Shown piece after piece: positions 8,275 through 16,977 of a stretch of DNA of 64,000 nucleotides (position 1 is its first letter; every line of letters begins with the position of its first letter). The stretch covers positions 1,586,001 through 1,650,000 of the forward strand of contig NZ_CP121685.1 in the NCBI RefSeq assembly GCF_029760915.1, in the 5' to 3' direction. Below the pieces are notes generated by a model, which was not told the origin of the DNA, made no database searches, and saw only the letters and a list, made by a program, of their open reading frames with translations. Source of the DNA: Olleya sp. YS (GTDB lineage: Bacteria > Bacteroidota > Bacteroidia > Flavobacteriales > Flavobacteriaceae). The translations under genes and the position numbers were made by a program.

Positions 8275-9003
8275 ATGAATTTAGTTATAGATGTTGGAAA
8301 TACCAGAACTAAACTAGCTGTTTTTAAAGAAAACAGTATGGTTAAAAGGGAAATTGTTAATACATCAGATATTTTAAAAAGTCTAAAAACTTTCAAAAAA
8401 ACGGATTCTAATATTAATAACGCAATTGTATCTTCTGTTGGACATTTAGATGACAAAACGATGCAGTATTTAAATGATCAATTTAAATTATTGGAGTTAA
8501 ATCATGAAACACCTGTTCCGTTTTTAAATTTATATGCAACACCAAAAACTTTAGGGATAGATAGAATTGCTTTAGTTTGTGCATCTGTGCAACAATTTTC
8601 GGATAATAATGTTTTAATTATAGATGCTGGAACTTGTGTCACCTATGATTTTATAAATACTAAAAACGAATATTTAGGAGGTGCTATTTCCCCTGGAATT
8701 AGAATGCGTTATCAAGCGTTACATAACCAAACAGCTAATTTGCCATTGTTGGAAACCAAGATTTCGGAACATTTTATAGGTAATTCAACAACTTCGTCTA
8801 TACACAGTGGAGTTGTTAACGGAATTGTAAACGAAATGGAAGGAGTTATAAATCAATATAAGTCTGATTATTCAGATTTAACAATAATTTTAACAGGAGG
8901 AGATGCTAATTTTTTGTCTAAACAATTAAAAAGTAGCATATTTGCCAACTCAAATTTCCTACTAGAGGGTTTGAATTTTATATTACAATATAACATAGTC
9001 TAA
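8275..9003 (+). CDS. coaX: Type III pantothenate kinase
   Basis: CoaX phosphorylates pantothenate with ATP, the first step of coenzyme A synthesis, in the cytoplasm. With the ATG at 8275 the protein has 242 residues, normal for the family, and begins directly with MNLVIDVGNTRTK, the phosphate-binding Asp motif. Further landmarks are LGIDRIAL (residues 93-100), the catalytic DAGTCVTYD (117-125) and GGAISPG (135-141). A longer frame from 8188 would add 29 hydrophobic/basic residues not found in the family. The stop codon overlaps the start of the next gene by one base. Confidence 0.93.
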   Translation: MNLVIDVGNTRTKLAVFKENSMVKREIVNTSDILKSLKTFKKTDSNINNAIVSSVGHLDDKTMQYLNDQFKLLELNHETPVPFLNLYATPKTLGIDRIALVCASVQQFSDNNVLIIDAGTCVTYDFINTKNEYLGGAISPGIRMRYQALHNQTANLPLLETKISEHFIGNSTTSSIHSGVVNGIVNEMEGVINQYKSDYSDLTIILTGGDANFLSKQLKSSIFANSNFLLEGLNFILQYNIV

Positions 9004-10289
9004 TGATAAAAAAACTTGTATTAGTTTTTATTGCATTATTTGCAATTCAAAGTTACGGTCAGGATGGTACCGCTTCACCTTATTCGTTTTACGGAATAGG
9101 AAGTTTAAAATTTAAAGGATCTGTAGAAAACCGTAGTATGGGAGGTTTGGGTGTTTACAAAGATAGTATTCATATAAATTTTCAAAATCCTGCAACTTTC
9201 ACAGGAAATAACTTAACCTCATTTAATAACGAATCTAGACCAGTAAAATTTACTGTTGGAGGTAGTTTTACCAGTACAAGTTTAAAAACGGAAACTAGTA
9301 GCGACAAAGCCCAAAGTAGTACTTTTAATTATTTAGCATTATCTGTACCAGTTGGTAAGTTTGGATTTGGATTTGGATTATTACCATATACTTCTGTTGG
9401 GTATGAGTTAGAAACACTTGACAGTGAAGGCAGAGTAGATTTTAGATATTTTGGAGATGGAGGAGTTAATAAGGCATTTTTTAGTTTAGGATATCAAATT
9501 AATAATGCATTAAGCATTGGTGTTGAGATGGATTATGATTTTGGGAATATTAGAAACAATACTATAAATATTGTGTTTAACGATTCTGGAGAGCCTTTAG
9601 ATTATTTTACTGCTGAGAACAACAGATCAGATATAAGTGGACTTAACTTTAATTTAGGACTACATTATCAAAAAATGATTAATTCTAAGTTAGAATTTCA
9701 AGGATCTGTTACCTATGCGCCTGAAGCTGAATTAACTTCAAGAAACCAAAGAATTATTTTTACAGATAATGGAACAGAAGAAAGTAATATAGAAGTTGAT
9801 CTGGCAGCATCAAATTTAGAAGAAACTAAATTAACACTTCCTTCTAAATTTAGTTTTGGAGCAGGATTAGGTGAGCCAAGAAAATGGTTTGCAGGTGTTG
9901 AATATGTATCACAAAATACCAGCGAATTTTTCAATCCGTTTTATGGTAATGTTGGTGCTACATTTGAAGATGCGTCAAAATTATCTATTGGTGGATTTTA
10001 TATTCCAGAATACAATTCGTTCTCTAAGTATTGGAAAAGAGCAACTTACAGAGCTGGACTTAGATTTGAGAACACAGGATTAAATATTAATAATCAATCT
10101 ATAAAAGAGTTTGGCATGTCTTTTGGAGTAGGTTTACCAGTTGGAAATGTATTCTCTAATGCTAACATAGGTTTAGAGTTGGGACAAAGAGGAACAACAA
10201 ACGCTAATTTGGTAAAAGAGAATTTTATAAGTTTCCAATTAAGTCTATCTTTAAATGATAGATGGTTTCAAAAAAGAAAATATGACTAA
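9003..10289 (+). CDS. Outer-membrane beta-barrel protein, porin/FadL-like
   Basis: This 428-residue protein has a signal peptide (MIKKLVLVFIALFAIQSYGQ) and then alternating strands typical of an outer-membrane barrel. The early segment SPYSFYGIGSLKFKGSVENRSMGGLG...NFQNPATF resembles FadL-type proteins of Bacteroidota, in which an NPA motif follows a hatch-like N terminus. The substrate is unknown. It sits between coaX and a TPR protein in a tightly packed operon that ends in LPS-export and folding genes, so an envelope role is likely. Confidence 0.8.
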   Translation: MIKKLVLVFIALFAIQSYGQDGTASPYSFYGIGSLKFKGSVENRSMGGLGVYKDSIHINFQNPATFTGNNLTSFNNESRPVKFTVGGSFTSTSLKTETSSDKAQSSTFNYLALSVPVGKFGFGFGLLPYTSVGYELETLDSEGRVDFRYFGDGGVNKAFFSLGYQINNALSIGVEMDYDFGNIRNNTINIVFNDSGEPLDYFTAENNRSDISGLNFNLGLHYQKMINSKLEFQGSVTYAPEAELTSRNQRIIFTDNGTEESNIEVDLAASNLEETKLTLPSKFSFGAGLGEPRKWFAGVEYVSQNTSEFFNPFYGNVGATFEDASKLSIGGFYIPEYNSFSKYWKRATYRAGLRFENTGLNINNQSIKEFGMSFGVGLPVGNVFSNANIGLELGQRGTTNANLVKENFISFQLSLSLNDRWFQKRKYD

Positions 10290-10308
10290 CAGCATAAAAT
10301 TTAAGATT

Positions 10309-11640
10309 ATGAAAACTAAAATTACTTTATTAATTGCCTTAATGTTTGGATTAAATGTAGGGTTTGCACAAAGCAATGAAGAGTGTATGACTAAATTGTC
10401 TTTAATGACAGAGTCTGCAAAAGCAAAAAATTACGAGGCTGCATACCAGCCATTTATGGACTTAAGAAAAGATTGTCCTAAATACAACAAAGCAATATAT
10501 GTATATGGTGAAAAAATATTAAATCATTATATAGATAAATCTTCAGGAGCAGATAAAATTGCTTACATCAATGATTTAATTAAAATGTTTGATGAAAGAA
10601 TGGCAAATTTTGCTAGCGAATCTCCAACAGGAGAATACCTTGCAGAACAGTGTCAATTAAAGTATGATAATAAAGCTGCATTAGGATTGTCAGATCAAGA
10701 TTTATATGATTGTTTTGATGCTGCTTACAAAACAGATAAAGATAACTTTAAAAATGCTAAAAGTCTTTACGTATACTTTAAGTTAATGGTAAGTTTGTAT
10801 GATTCTGGTAGCAAAACAGCTCAAAACTTATTTGATAAGTATGATGACGTATCAGAAAAAATTGAAGATGAAACTGCATATAATTCTAAAAAATTAAACG
10901 AGTTAATTACAAAAGAAGATGCTGGAACTGCTTTAACTAAAAAAGAAGGTAAGTATAAAAAGTACTATGGTCAAATGATTGAAGCTTTTGAAAAAGTACA
11001 AGATGGTGTAGATTCTGATTTAGGAGACAGAGCAAATTGTCAAAACTTAATTCCTTTATACCAAAAGGATTACGAATCTAACAAGAATAATGCAGTATGG
11101 TTACAACGTGCCATGAACAAGTTATACTCTAAAGGATGTAAAGACGATCCAATGTTTGTTACTATTGTTAAGCAAAAAAATACGATACAGCCAGATGCTA
11201 GTACAGCTTACTACCTGTATATTATTACTGGAGAGCAAAAGTACTTAGATCAAACTATGGATTTAGAAACAGATCCGTTTAAAAAGGCTAAATTATATTA
11301 CAGAGCTGCATTAGACTTTAAAAGTAGTGGTAGTTATGGTAAAGCAAGACAATACTTCCAGGAGTCTTTAAAGTTAAATCCATCTAACAAAAAGCCTCAT
11401 GAGCATATTGCAAGAATGTATGCTTCTAGCGCAAACAATTGTGGAGACACAAACTTTAACAAGCGTGCAGTATTCTGGTTAGCTGCAATAGAAGCAGATA
11501 AATCTGGAAACAGTGGATTAGCTGCAAGTTATAGAGCTAAAGCACCTTCAAAGTCTGAAATATTTACAGAAGGTAATGCAGGACAAAGCATTAGAATTGG
11601 ATGTTGGATAGGTAGAAGTGTAACAGTACCAAATTTATAA
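10309..11640 (+). CDS. Secreted tetratricopeptide-repeat protein
   Basis: I chose ATG 10309 (443 residues) because it is followed directly by a signal peptide, MKTKITLLIALMFGLNVGFAQ; earlier in-frame starts at 10255 and 10282 lie inside the upstream gene. The mature part is helical. A recognisable TPR near residues 345-380 (KKAKLYYRAALDFKSSGSYGKARQYFQESLKLNPSNKKPHEHIA) is followed by a Cys-containing tail. TPR proteins are usually periplasmic scaffolds. The exact role is unknown. The stop overlaps the lptC start by one base. Confidence 0.8.
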   Translation: MKTKITLLIALMFGLNVGFAQSNEECMTKLSLMTESAKAKNYEAAYQPFMDLRKDCPKYNKAIYVYGEKILNHYIDKSSGADKIAYINDLIKMFDERMANFASESPTGEYLAEQCQLKYDNKAALGLSDQDLYDCFDAAYKTDKDNFKNAKSLYVYFKLMVSLYDSGSKTAQNLFDKYDDVSEKIEDETAYNSKKLNELITKEDAGTALTKKEGKYKKYYGQMIEAFEKVQDGVDSDLGDRANCQNLIPLYQKDYESNKNNAVWLQRAMNKLYSKGCKDDPMFVTIVKQKNTIQPDASTAYYLYIITGEQKYLDQTMDLETDPFKKAKLYYRAALDFKSSGSYGKARQYFQESLKLNPSNKKPHEHIARMYASSANNCGDTNFNKRAVFWLAAIEADKSGNSGLAASYRAKAPSKSEIFTEGNAGQSIRIGCWIGRSVTVPNL

Positions 11641-12194
11641 TGCCAAAACATAAATTACATAGTATTAAAAACTTAGTCATAGCAATTGCTATGACTTTGT
11701 TTTTTTCATGTAATAATCATTTAAAAGATGTTAATAAAATGAGCATATCTGCTAACGATCCAGTAGGTGTCTCAGATAGTATTAACGTTAAATACACAGA
11801 CTCTGGTCGTTTGTCAGCAAACCTAGTTAGTCCCAAAATGTACGATTTTAGTAACAGAAGTTTCTCTTATTCTGAGTTTCCTGAAGGAGTAATTTTACAT
11901 TTGTATGATATAAATAATGCACAAACTACAATTATTTCAGATTATGCAATTGTCTACAATAATACAGATTTAATAGATCTAAGAGGAAACGTCATTGCTG
12001 CAACACCAACGCAAGATACATTATATGCAGAGCAATTGTATTATGACCAGAAAAAGGAATGGTTATTTACCAATCAACCAGCCACGTATAGATCTAAAGG
12101 ATATGTTACTAGTGGACTAGGTTTTGACTCTGATAAAGACTTTAAAAAAGCTGAAGTTTTAGGCGTTACAGGTCAATTTGCTGTACAAGACTAA
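11640..12194 (+). CDS. lptC: LPS export protein LptC, lipoprotein form
   Basis: LptC links the inner-membrane LptBFG transporter to the periplasmic bridge that carries lipopolysaccharide to the outer membrane. This 184-residue version starts with a hydrophobic segment ending in LFFSC, a lipobox, rather than the uncleaved helix of enteric LptC. The rest has the repeated-strand pattern of the OstA-like fold (MYDFSNRSFSYSEFPEGVILHLYD, ADYAIVYNNTDLIDLRGNV-type strands, DTLYAEQLYYDQKKEWLFTN). Gene order after a TPR protein and before a CorC-type transporter supports the call. Confidence 0.82.
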   Translation: MPKHKLHSIKNLVIAIAMTLFFSCNNHLKDVNKMSISANDPVGVSDSINVKYTDSGRLSANLVSPKMYDFSNRSFSYSEFPEGVILHLYDINNAQTTIISDYAIVYNNTDLIDLRGNVIAATPTQDTLYAEQLYYDQKKEWLFTNQPATYRSKGYVTSGLGFDSDKDFKKAEVLGVTGQFAVQD

Positions 12195-12253
12195 TTTTTA
12201 AATATCTCTAACAGTACTTTTTTAGTATCTTTACTTAACAACACTATTATTTA

Positions 12254-12436
12254 ATGAAAATCTTTAAATTTTTTCAATACGCTTATTTAGTTTTTGCAGC
12301 ACTTTTTTTATACGATGCTATTTTTAGTTGGGAAGAACGAGGAATCATGTCTTTGCTATTAGGTTTGACCGCAATTTTTATGTTCTTTTTTAGAAAAAGA
12401 TTCAATAAAAAATTTGATAACCAAGACCGTCAATAA
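12254..12436 (+). CDS. Small two-helix membrane protein
   Basis: This 60-residue protein has two hydrophobic segments (YAYLVFAALFLYDAIFSW and MSLLLGLTAIFMFFF) and a basic tail. It stops immediately before the start of the CorC-like gene, so the two are probably translated as a pair. I do not recognise a named family. A TATCTTTA at 12226-12233, one mismatch from TAnnTTTG, may be its promoter. Confidence 0.7.
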   Translation: MKIFKFFQYAYLVFAALFLYDAIFSWEERGIMSLLLGLTAIFMFFFRKRFNKKFDNQDRQ

Positions 12437-13726
12437 ATGATGTCTTCAATAGTTATTATAGTTGCTTGTTTAATTTTATCTGCTTTCTTTTCTGGAATGG
12501 AGATAGCTTATGTGTCCTCCAATAAAATTCATATAGAAATTGAAAAAAAACAAGACGGATTTTTAGCAAATATTCTATCAAAAATTACAGCTAAACCATC
12601 CAAGTTTATAGCTACTATGCTAATAGGTAATAATATAGCATTGGTTATTTATGGATTTTTTATGGGTGATTTGTTAATGGATTGGTTTCAAGGTATGCTA
12701 CCAAGTAACAATACATTAATTACTTATTTACTTACAGATTTAAGCTTATTATCGCAAACCATTTTATCGACATTACTTATATTATTTACTGCAGAATTTT
12801 TACCTAAAGTCTTTTTTCAAATTTATTCTAACACTTTATTAAAAGTATTAGCTTTTCCAGCTTATATGTTTTATGTACTATTTAGTTGGGTGTCAGATTT
12901 TGTAATTTGGATAAGTGATGTCGTCCTAAAAAAGTTTTTTAAAACCGATGGAGACCAAGTACAACTGGCTTTTACTAAGGTAGAGCTTGGGCATTATATT
13001 AGCGAGCAAATGGAAAGTATTGAGGAGCATGAAGATATAGATTCCGAAATTCAGATTTTTCAAAACGCATTAGAGTTTTCAGAAGTCAAAGCTAGAGAGG
13101 TTATGGTGCCTCGTACAGAAATTATAGCTATAGAATTGCAAGACAGCATTCAAAACCTAAGTGCTTTGTTCACAGAAACAGGTTGCTCAAAAATTTTAGT
13201 GTACAAAGAAACTATAGATGACATTTTAGGGTATGTACACTCGTTTGAGTTATTTAAAAAACCAAAAAATATAGGTGCTATGATTATGCCTATAGAGTTA
13301 GTTCCAGAAACCATGCTAATTAAAGATATTTTAAACGTACTTATAAAAAAACGAAAAAGTATTGCAGTAGTAGTCGATGAGTATGGAGGGACTTCTGGTA
13401 TTATGACTGTAGAAGATATTGTTGAAGAACTTTTTGGAGAAATTGAAGATGAACACGATACCATAGATTTAATTGAAGAACAAATTAATGAAACCACGTA
13501 TGTGTTTTCTGCTAGAGCAGAAGTAGATTATTTAAACGAAACCTATAAACTAAATTTACCTGAAGGTGAAAACTATGAAACTTTAGGTGGATTAATTGTA
13601 GACCATACAGAAGAAATTCCGCAACAAAATGAAGTGGTTTCTACAGAAAATTTTGACTTTAAAATCATTGAAGTTTCCAATACTAAAATAGACTTGGTAG
13701 AGCTTAAAATAAAAGAGGAAGATTAG
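12437..13726 (+). CDS. CNNM/CBS-domain transporter (CorC/hemolysin C family)
   Basis: This 429-residue membrane protein has the family order. An N-terminal CNNM transmembrane domain begins with SSIVIIVACLILSAFFSGMEIAYVSSNKI. Next comes a CBS pair starting near VMVPRTEIIAIEL and ending in IAVVVDEYGGTSGIMTVEDIVEELFGEIEDEHD. The C-terminal CorC_HlyC domain (YVFSARAEVDYLNETYKLNLPEGENYETLGGLI) closes the protein. Relatives move Mg2+/Co2+ or serve in gliding (GldE). No gliding genes flank it, so metal export is the safer reading. Confidence 0.85.
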   Translation: MMSSIVIIVACLILSAFFSGMEIAYVSSNKIHIEIEKKQDGFLANILSKITAKPSKFIATMLIGNNIALVIYGFFMGDLLMDWFQGMLPSNNTLITYLLTDLSLLSQTILSTLLILFTAEFLPKVFFQIYSNTLLKVLAFPAYMFYVLFSWVSDFVIWISDVVLKKFFKTDGDQVQLAFTKVELGHYISEQMESIEEHEDIDSEIQIFQNALEFSEVKAREVMVPRTEIIAIELQDSIQNLSALFTETGCSKILVYKETIDDILGYVHSFELFKKPKNIGAMIMPIELVPETMLIKDILNVLIKKRKSIAVVVDEYGGTSGIMTVEDIVEELFGEIEDEHDTIDLIEEQINETTYVFSARAEVDYLNETYKLNLPEGENYETLGGLIVDHTEEIPQQNEVVSTENFDFKIIEVSNTKIDLVELKIKEED

Positions 13727-13755
13727 GCTTTAGCTTTAAATCAAGCCCCTTTTTT
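13726..13755 (+). terminator. Weak terminator after the CorC-like gene
   Basis: GGCTT at 13726-13730 can pair with AAGCC at 13743-13747, followed by a run of six T. The stem is only five pairs with a 12-base loop, so this is a weak candidate. Confidence 0.3.
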
Positions 13756-13859
13756 ATACTATAATTTTCTTTTCATCTATTTATTGTAAAAAGTGCTTTT
13801 ATTATTGAATAGAAAATGGTATTTTCGCCCACTATATTTCACAAAATTCATAATATAAA

Positions 13860-15998
13860 ATGGCAATTTTAAATAAAATTAGACAAAAAACATTCGTATT
13901 AATCTTAGTTATTGCATTAGCATTATTTGCTTTTATTTTATCAAGTTTATTTGATAATAAAGACGCATTATTTTCTAAGTCTCCAGACGTTGTAGCCACA
14001 ATAAACGGAGAGGACATCTCTAGAGAAGAGTTTTCTAACATGGTCGAGTTTCAACAACAACAAAGACCAGGTTCTTCAATTAGTCAAGTTATGAATGGTG
14101 TTTTTGAAGCTAAGGTTAGAGAAATTATAATGGATGGTCAGATAGATAAATTAGGTATGACTGTAGAGGCTGACCAAATGAGAGACCTAATTAAAACCAC
14201 CTATGCAAACGACCCTACGTTTTTAAACGAAGCGGGTCTTTTTGACGAGTCTAAATTAAAATTGTTTATCGATAATTTAAAAAGCTCATCTGAAGAAGCT
14301 TACCAAAATTGGGTAGCAAGAGAACAATCTTTAGCTGCTAACGCTTTACAAGCTAACTATTTTAATATGGTTAAAGCTGGGACTACTGCAACATTAGCAG
14401 AAGGACAATTAGAGCATAAATTAGAGAGCGAAAAAGTAGATATCAAATACGTACAAGTACCTTACACGTCTATTGCAGATAGCACCATTAAAGTGTCAAC
14501 TTCAGAGATTAAAGACTATATCAATAAAAATGCTAATGCGTATCAAGCTGATGCTAGCAGAACATTTCAGTATGTATTTTTTAAAGAAGAAGCGTCTTTA
14601 GAAGATGAAACAAATATCCAAAACGATTTAAAAGAATTATTTAAAGATCAGGAAGTTTACAACGAAACAACTAAAGAGACAGATACTAGAGTAGGTTTTT
14701 TAAATACAAAAGACCCAGAGACATTTGTTAATGGTAACTCTGACGACTTAAAATTTGTAGACAAGTACCAATATAAATCAAGTTTCCCTGAAGCAATAGG
14801 AGACAGTATTTTTAGTCTAGAAGCAGGTCAAGTTTATGGACCTTACAAAGATGCTGGTTACTATAAAGTAACAAAGGTTTTAGATTATAAAAAACTTGCC
14901 GATTCAATCGAGTCTAGTCACATTATCATTCCTTTTGTTGGAACAACTAGAGCTGCAGCAGATGTCACTAGAACTAAAGAGGAAGCTAAAGCAATGGTTG
15001 ATAGTATTTTTCCATTAGTAAAAAATAATAAAGCAAAATTTGCTGAAGTTGCTAACGAAATCAATTCTGACGGAACTAAAGGGAAAGACGGAAGTATAGG
15101 TTGGACAAGATTAACAACTTATAATCCTGCTAGTTTTGATCCAGATTTTGCAAACTTTTTATTTTTTAATGATAAAGGAAGCATTGATGTGGTGTTAACT
15201 AAATTTGGTTACCATATTATTAGAGTTGACGATAAGAAAAATGTAGATACTGCAGTAAAAGTAGCAACTGTAGCTAGAAAAATTGAACCATCTACTGCTA
15301 CAGAAGATAAAGTTTTTGAAAATGCGTCTAACTTTGAGCTAGCAATTGCTAACGGAAGCTTTGCAGAAGTAGCTAAAAAAGAAAATTACGAAGTGCGTCC
15401 AATGACTGCTAAAGAGTTGGATGAAAATATTCCTGGTTTAGGAAATCAACGTCAAATTGTACGTTGGGCTTTTGAAGACGAATCAGAAATAGGAGACTAC
15501 AAGCGTTTTGATAATGTACCAGGTGGTATTGTAATTGCACAATTAACAGCTAAACAAGAAGAAGGATTAATGAGTGTTGAAGATGCATCTGTAACTGCAT
15601 TACCAGCTGTAAGAAAAGAAAAGAAAGCAAAATTAATCATGGATCGTGTAAGTGCAACAACACTTGAAGATTTTGCAGCAGCAGAAAACCAAACGGTAAA
15701 ATCATCATCTGCAATTAATATGAAAAACCCAACCATCGCTGGAGCTGGACAAGAGCCTTTAGTGGTAGGAACAGCATTTGGGTTAAAAGAAGGAGCAACT
15801 TCTAAATTAATAAAAGGTAATTCTGGGGTATTTATGGTGCAAGTGACTAAAAAGACATCAGCAGTAGAGTTAGATAACTACTTACCATTTGCTAATCAAG
15901 TTAGCTCTCAAAAATTAAGTGCAGTACAAGCAAGATTGTACAATGCGCTTAAAGATGCAGCAGAGATTGAAGATTACAGAGCAAAAACAGTACAGTAA
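13860..15998 (+). CDS. Periplasmic peptidyl-prolyl isomerase, PpiD/SurA-like
   Basis: This 712-residue protein is anchored by one N-terminal helix (VLILVIALALFAFILSSLF) with the rest in the periplasm. It has the PpiD layout: a SurA_N-like chaperone region (VVATINGEDISREEFSNMVEFQQQ), a parvulin domain at about residues 350-460 (ESSHIIIPFVG ... GSIGWTRLTTYNPASFDPDFANFLFF ... FGYHIIRVDDKK), then a long helical tail. It assists folding of outer-membrane proteins. It follows LPS-export and envelope genes and ends at a strong bidirectional terminator. Confidence 0.88.
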   Translation: MAILNKIRQKTFVLILVIALALFAFILSSLFDNKDALFSKSPDVVATINGEDISREEFSNMVEFQQQQRPGSSISQVMNGVFEAKVREIIMDGQIDKLGMTVEADQMRDLIKTTYANDPTFLNEAGLFDESKLKLFIDNLKSSSEEAYQNWVAREQSLAANALQANYFNMVKAGTTATLAEGQLEHKLESEKVDIKYVQVPYTSIADSTIKVSTSEIKDYINKNANAYQADASRTFQYVFFKEEASLEDETNIQNDLKELFKDQEVYNETTKETDTRVGFLNTKDPETFVNGNSDDLKFVDKYQYKSSFPEAIGDSIFSLEAGQVYGPYKDAGYYKVTKVLDYKKLADSIESSHIIIPFVGTTRAAADVTRTKEEAKAMVDSIFPLVKNNKAKFAEVANEINSDGTKGKDGSIGWTRLTTYNPASFDPDFANFLFFNDKGSIDVVLTKFGYHIIRVDDKKNVDTAVKVATVARKIEPSTATEDKVFENASNFELAIANGSFAEVAKKENYEVRPMTAKELDENIPGLGNQRQIVRWAFEDESEIGDYKRFDNVPGGIVIAQLTAKQEEGLMSVEDASVTALPAVRKEKKAKLIMDRVSATTLEDFAAAENQTVKSSSAINMKNPTIAGAGQEPLVVGTAFGLKEGATSKLIKGNSGVFMVQVTKKTSAVELDNYLPFANQVSSQKLSAVQARLYNALKDAAEIEDYRAKTVQ

Positions 15999-16017
15999 AA
16001 CTCGATTTTAAATATAA

Positions 16018-16050
16018 AAAAAGCCTCTTGAGATAATCAAGAGGCTTTTT
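16018..16050. terminator. Bidirectional terminator between ppiD-like and mevalonate genes
   Basis: Fourteen-base perfect arms (16018-16031 and 16037-16050, core GCCTCTTGA) surround a 5-base loop, with A-run before and T-run after. It can end transcripts from both converging sides. Confidence 0.9.
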
Positions 16051-16065
16051 CTTTTTAATAATAAT

Positions 16066-16977
16066 TTATTTGTTTAAAACCATTGTGTCATACTTTAGTA
16101 TGGTATCAAATCCTTTGGATTTAAAATAATCTGTAGGATTGGTTTTAGAAGCAACTAAAACAAAATCGCCTCCCCAAGCACCTAAACTTTTAATACTACC
16201 TTTAAACTCTTTAAAAAGCTCCTCTTTTACAAGTTTTTGATTGGTGATTTTACCAATTATAGATTCGTGTTGGTCTATCAATTCTTGAAATTGGTTTAAA
16301 TCATCACAGGTTACAAATGCATCAGTCAAAGCGTTAATATCTCTTATAGTTTCAGTTAAATGACTTCTATTAGCTTTGTAATGTGCAATCCCTTCTCGAC
16401 TATTTTGCTTTTTATTTAAATGAACAAAATAGAGGTGTTCAGAAAATGAAGGATTAAAAGATATAGTTTCAACTTGAGGTTGCTTGTTTTGTAGCTGATA
16501 TATTAAAGCTGTTTGATGTTGCGCACAAGCAATATCATAACCACTTCCACCAAAAGTCAATTCCAATAATGTATAGGTATCTACGTCTGCCCAAGTTGCA
16601 ATGTTATTAATTAAAGTAGATGAGGTACCCAATCCCCAGTTTTTTGGAAACTCCAATAACGTACTAATTTTATAACCACTACTACCATTCAGGAAATTTG
16701 GATTTAACTGTTGTGCAGCATTTAAAATCTGTATAAGTCTATTAAAAACCTCATTGTTAATCGTGTACGACGAAGCAATTTGCATATAGGTAAGTTCATC
16801 CTCGAACCAAACCGTATTATCTTTAGTAAAACTAGTCCAAATCACTTTGGGTTGGTCAATAGGTTCCACCTTTAAATGTTGCCCAAAAACAGTCGGAACA
16901 GCTAATGCTTTTGCACCATCAAGCACTACATATTCTGCGGTTAATAATAATTTTCCTGAACTGTAAAAGGTTTGCAT
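16066..16977 (-). CDS. GYDIA-family GHMP kinase, probable mevalonate-pathway kinase
   Basis: This 303-residue protein has GHMP-kinase landmarks: an N-terminal KLLLTAEYVVLDGAKALAVP motif, the ATP-binding loop NWGLGTSSTLINN, and GGSGYDIACAQHQTALIYQL, the signature that names the GYDIA family. It directly follows HMG-CoA reductase and their ends abut (16977). Diphosphomevalonate decarboxylase and mevalonate kinase occur elsewhere in the window, so the missing step, phosphomevalonate phosphorylation, is a reasonable guess. That assignment is inference; the family as such is well supported. Confidence 0.85.
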   Translation of the reverse strand: MQTFYSSGKLLLTAEYVVLDGAKALAVPTVFGQHLKVEPIDQPKVIWTSFTKDNTVWFEDELTYMQIASSYTINNEVFNRLIQILNAAQQLNPNFLNGSSGYKISTLLEFPKNWGLGTSSTLINNIATWADVDTYTLLELTFGGSGYDIACAQHQTALIYQLQNKQPQVETISFNPSFSEHLYFVHLNKKQNSREGIAHYKANRSHLTETIRDINALTDAFVTCDDLNQFQELIDQHESIIGKITNQKLVKEELFKEFKGSIKSLGAWGGDFVLVASKTNPTDYFKSKGFDTILKYDTMVLNK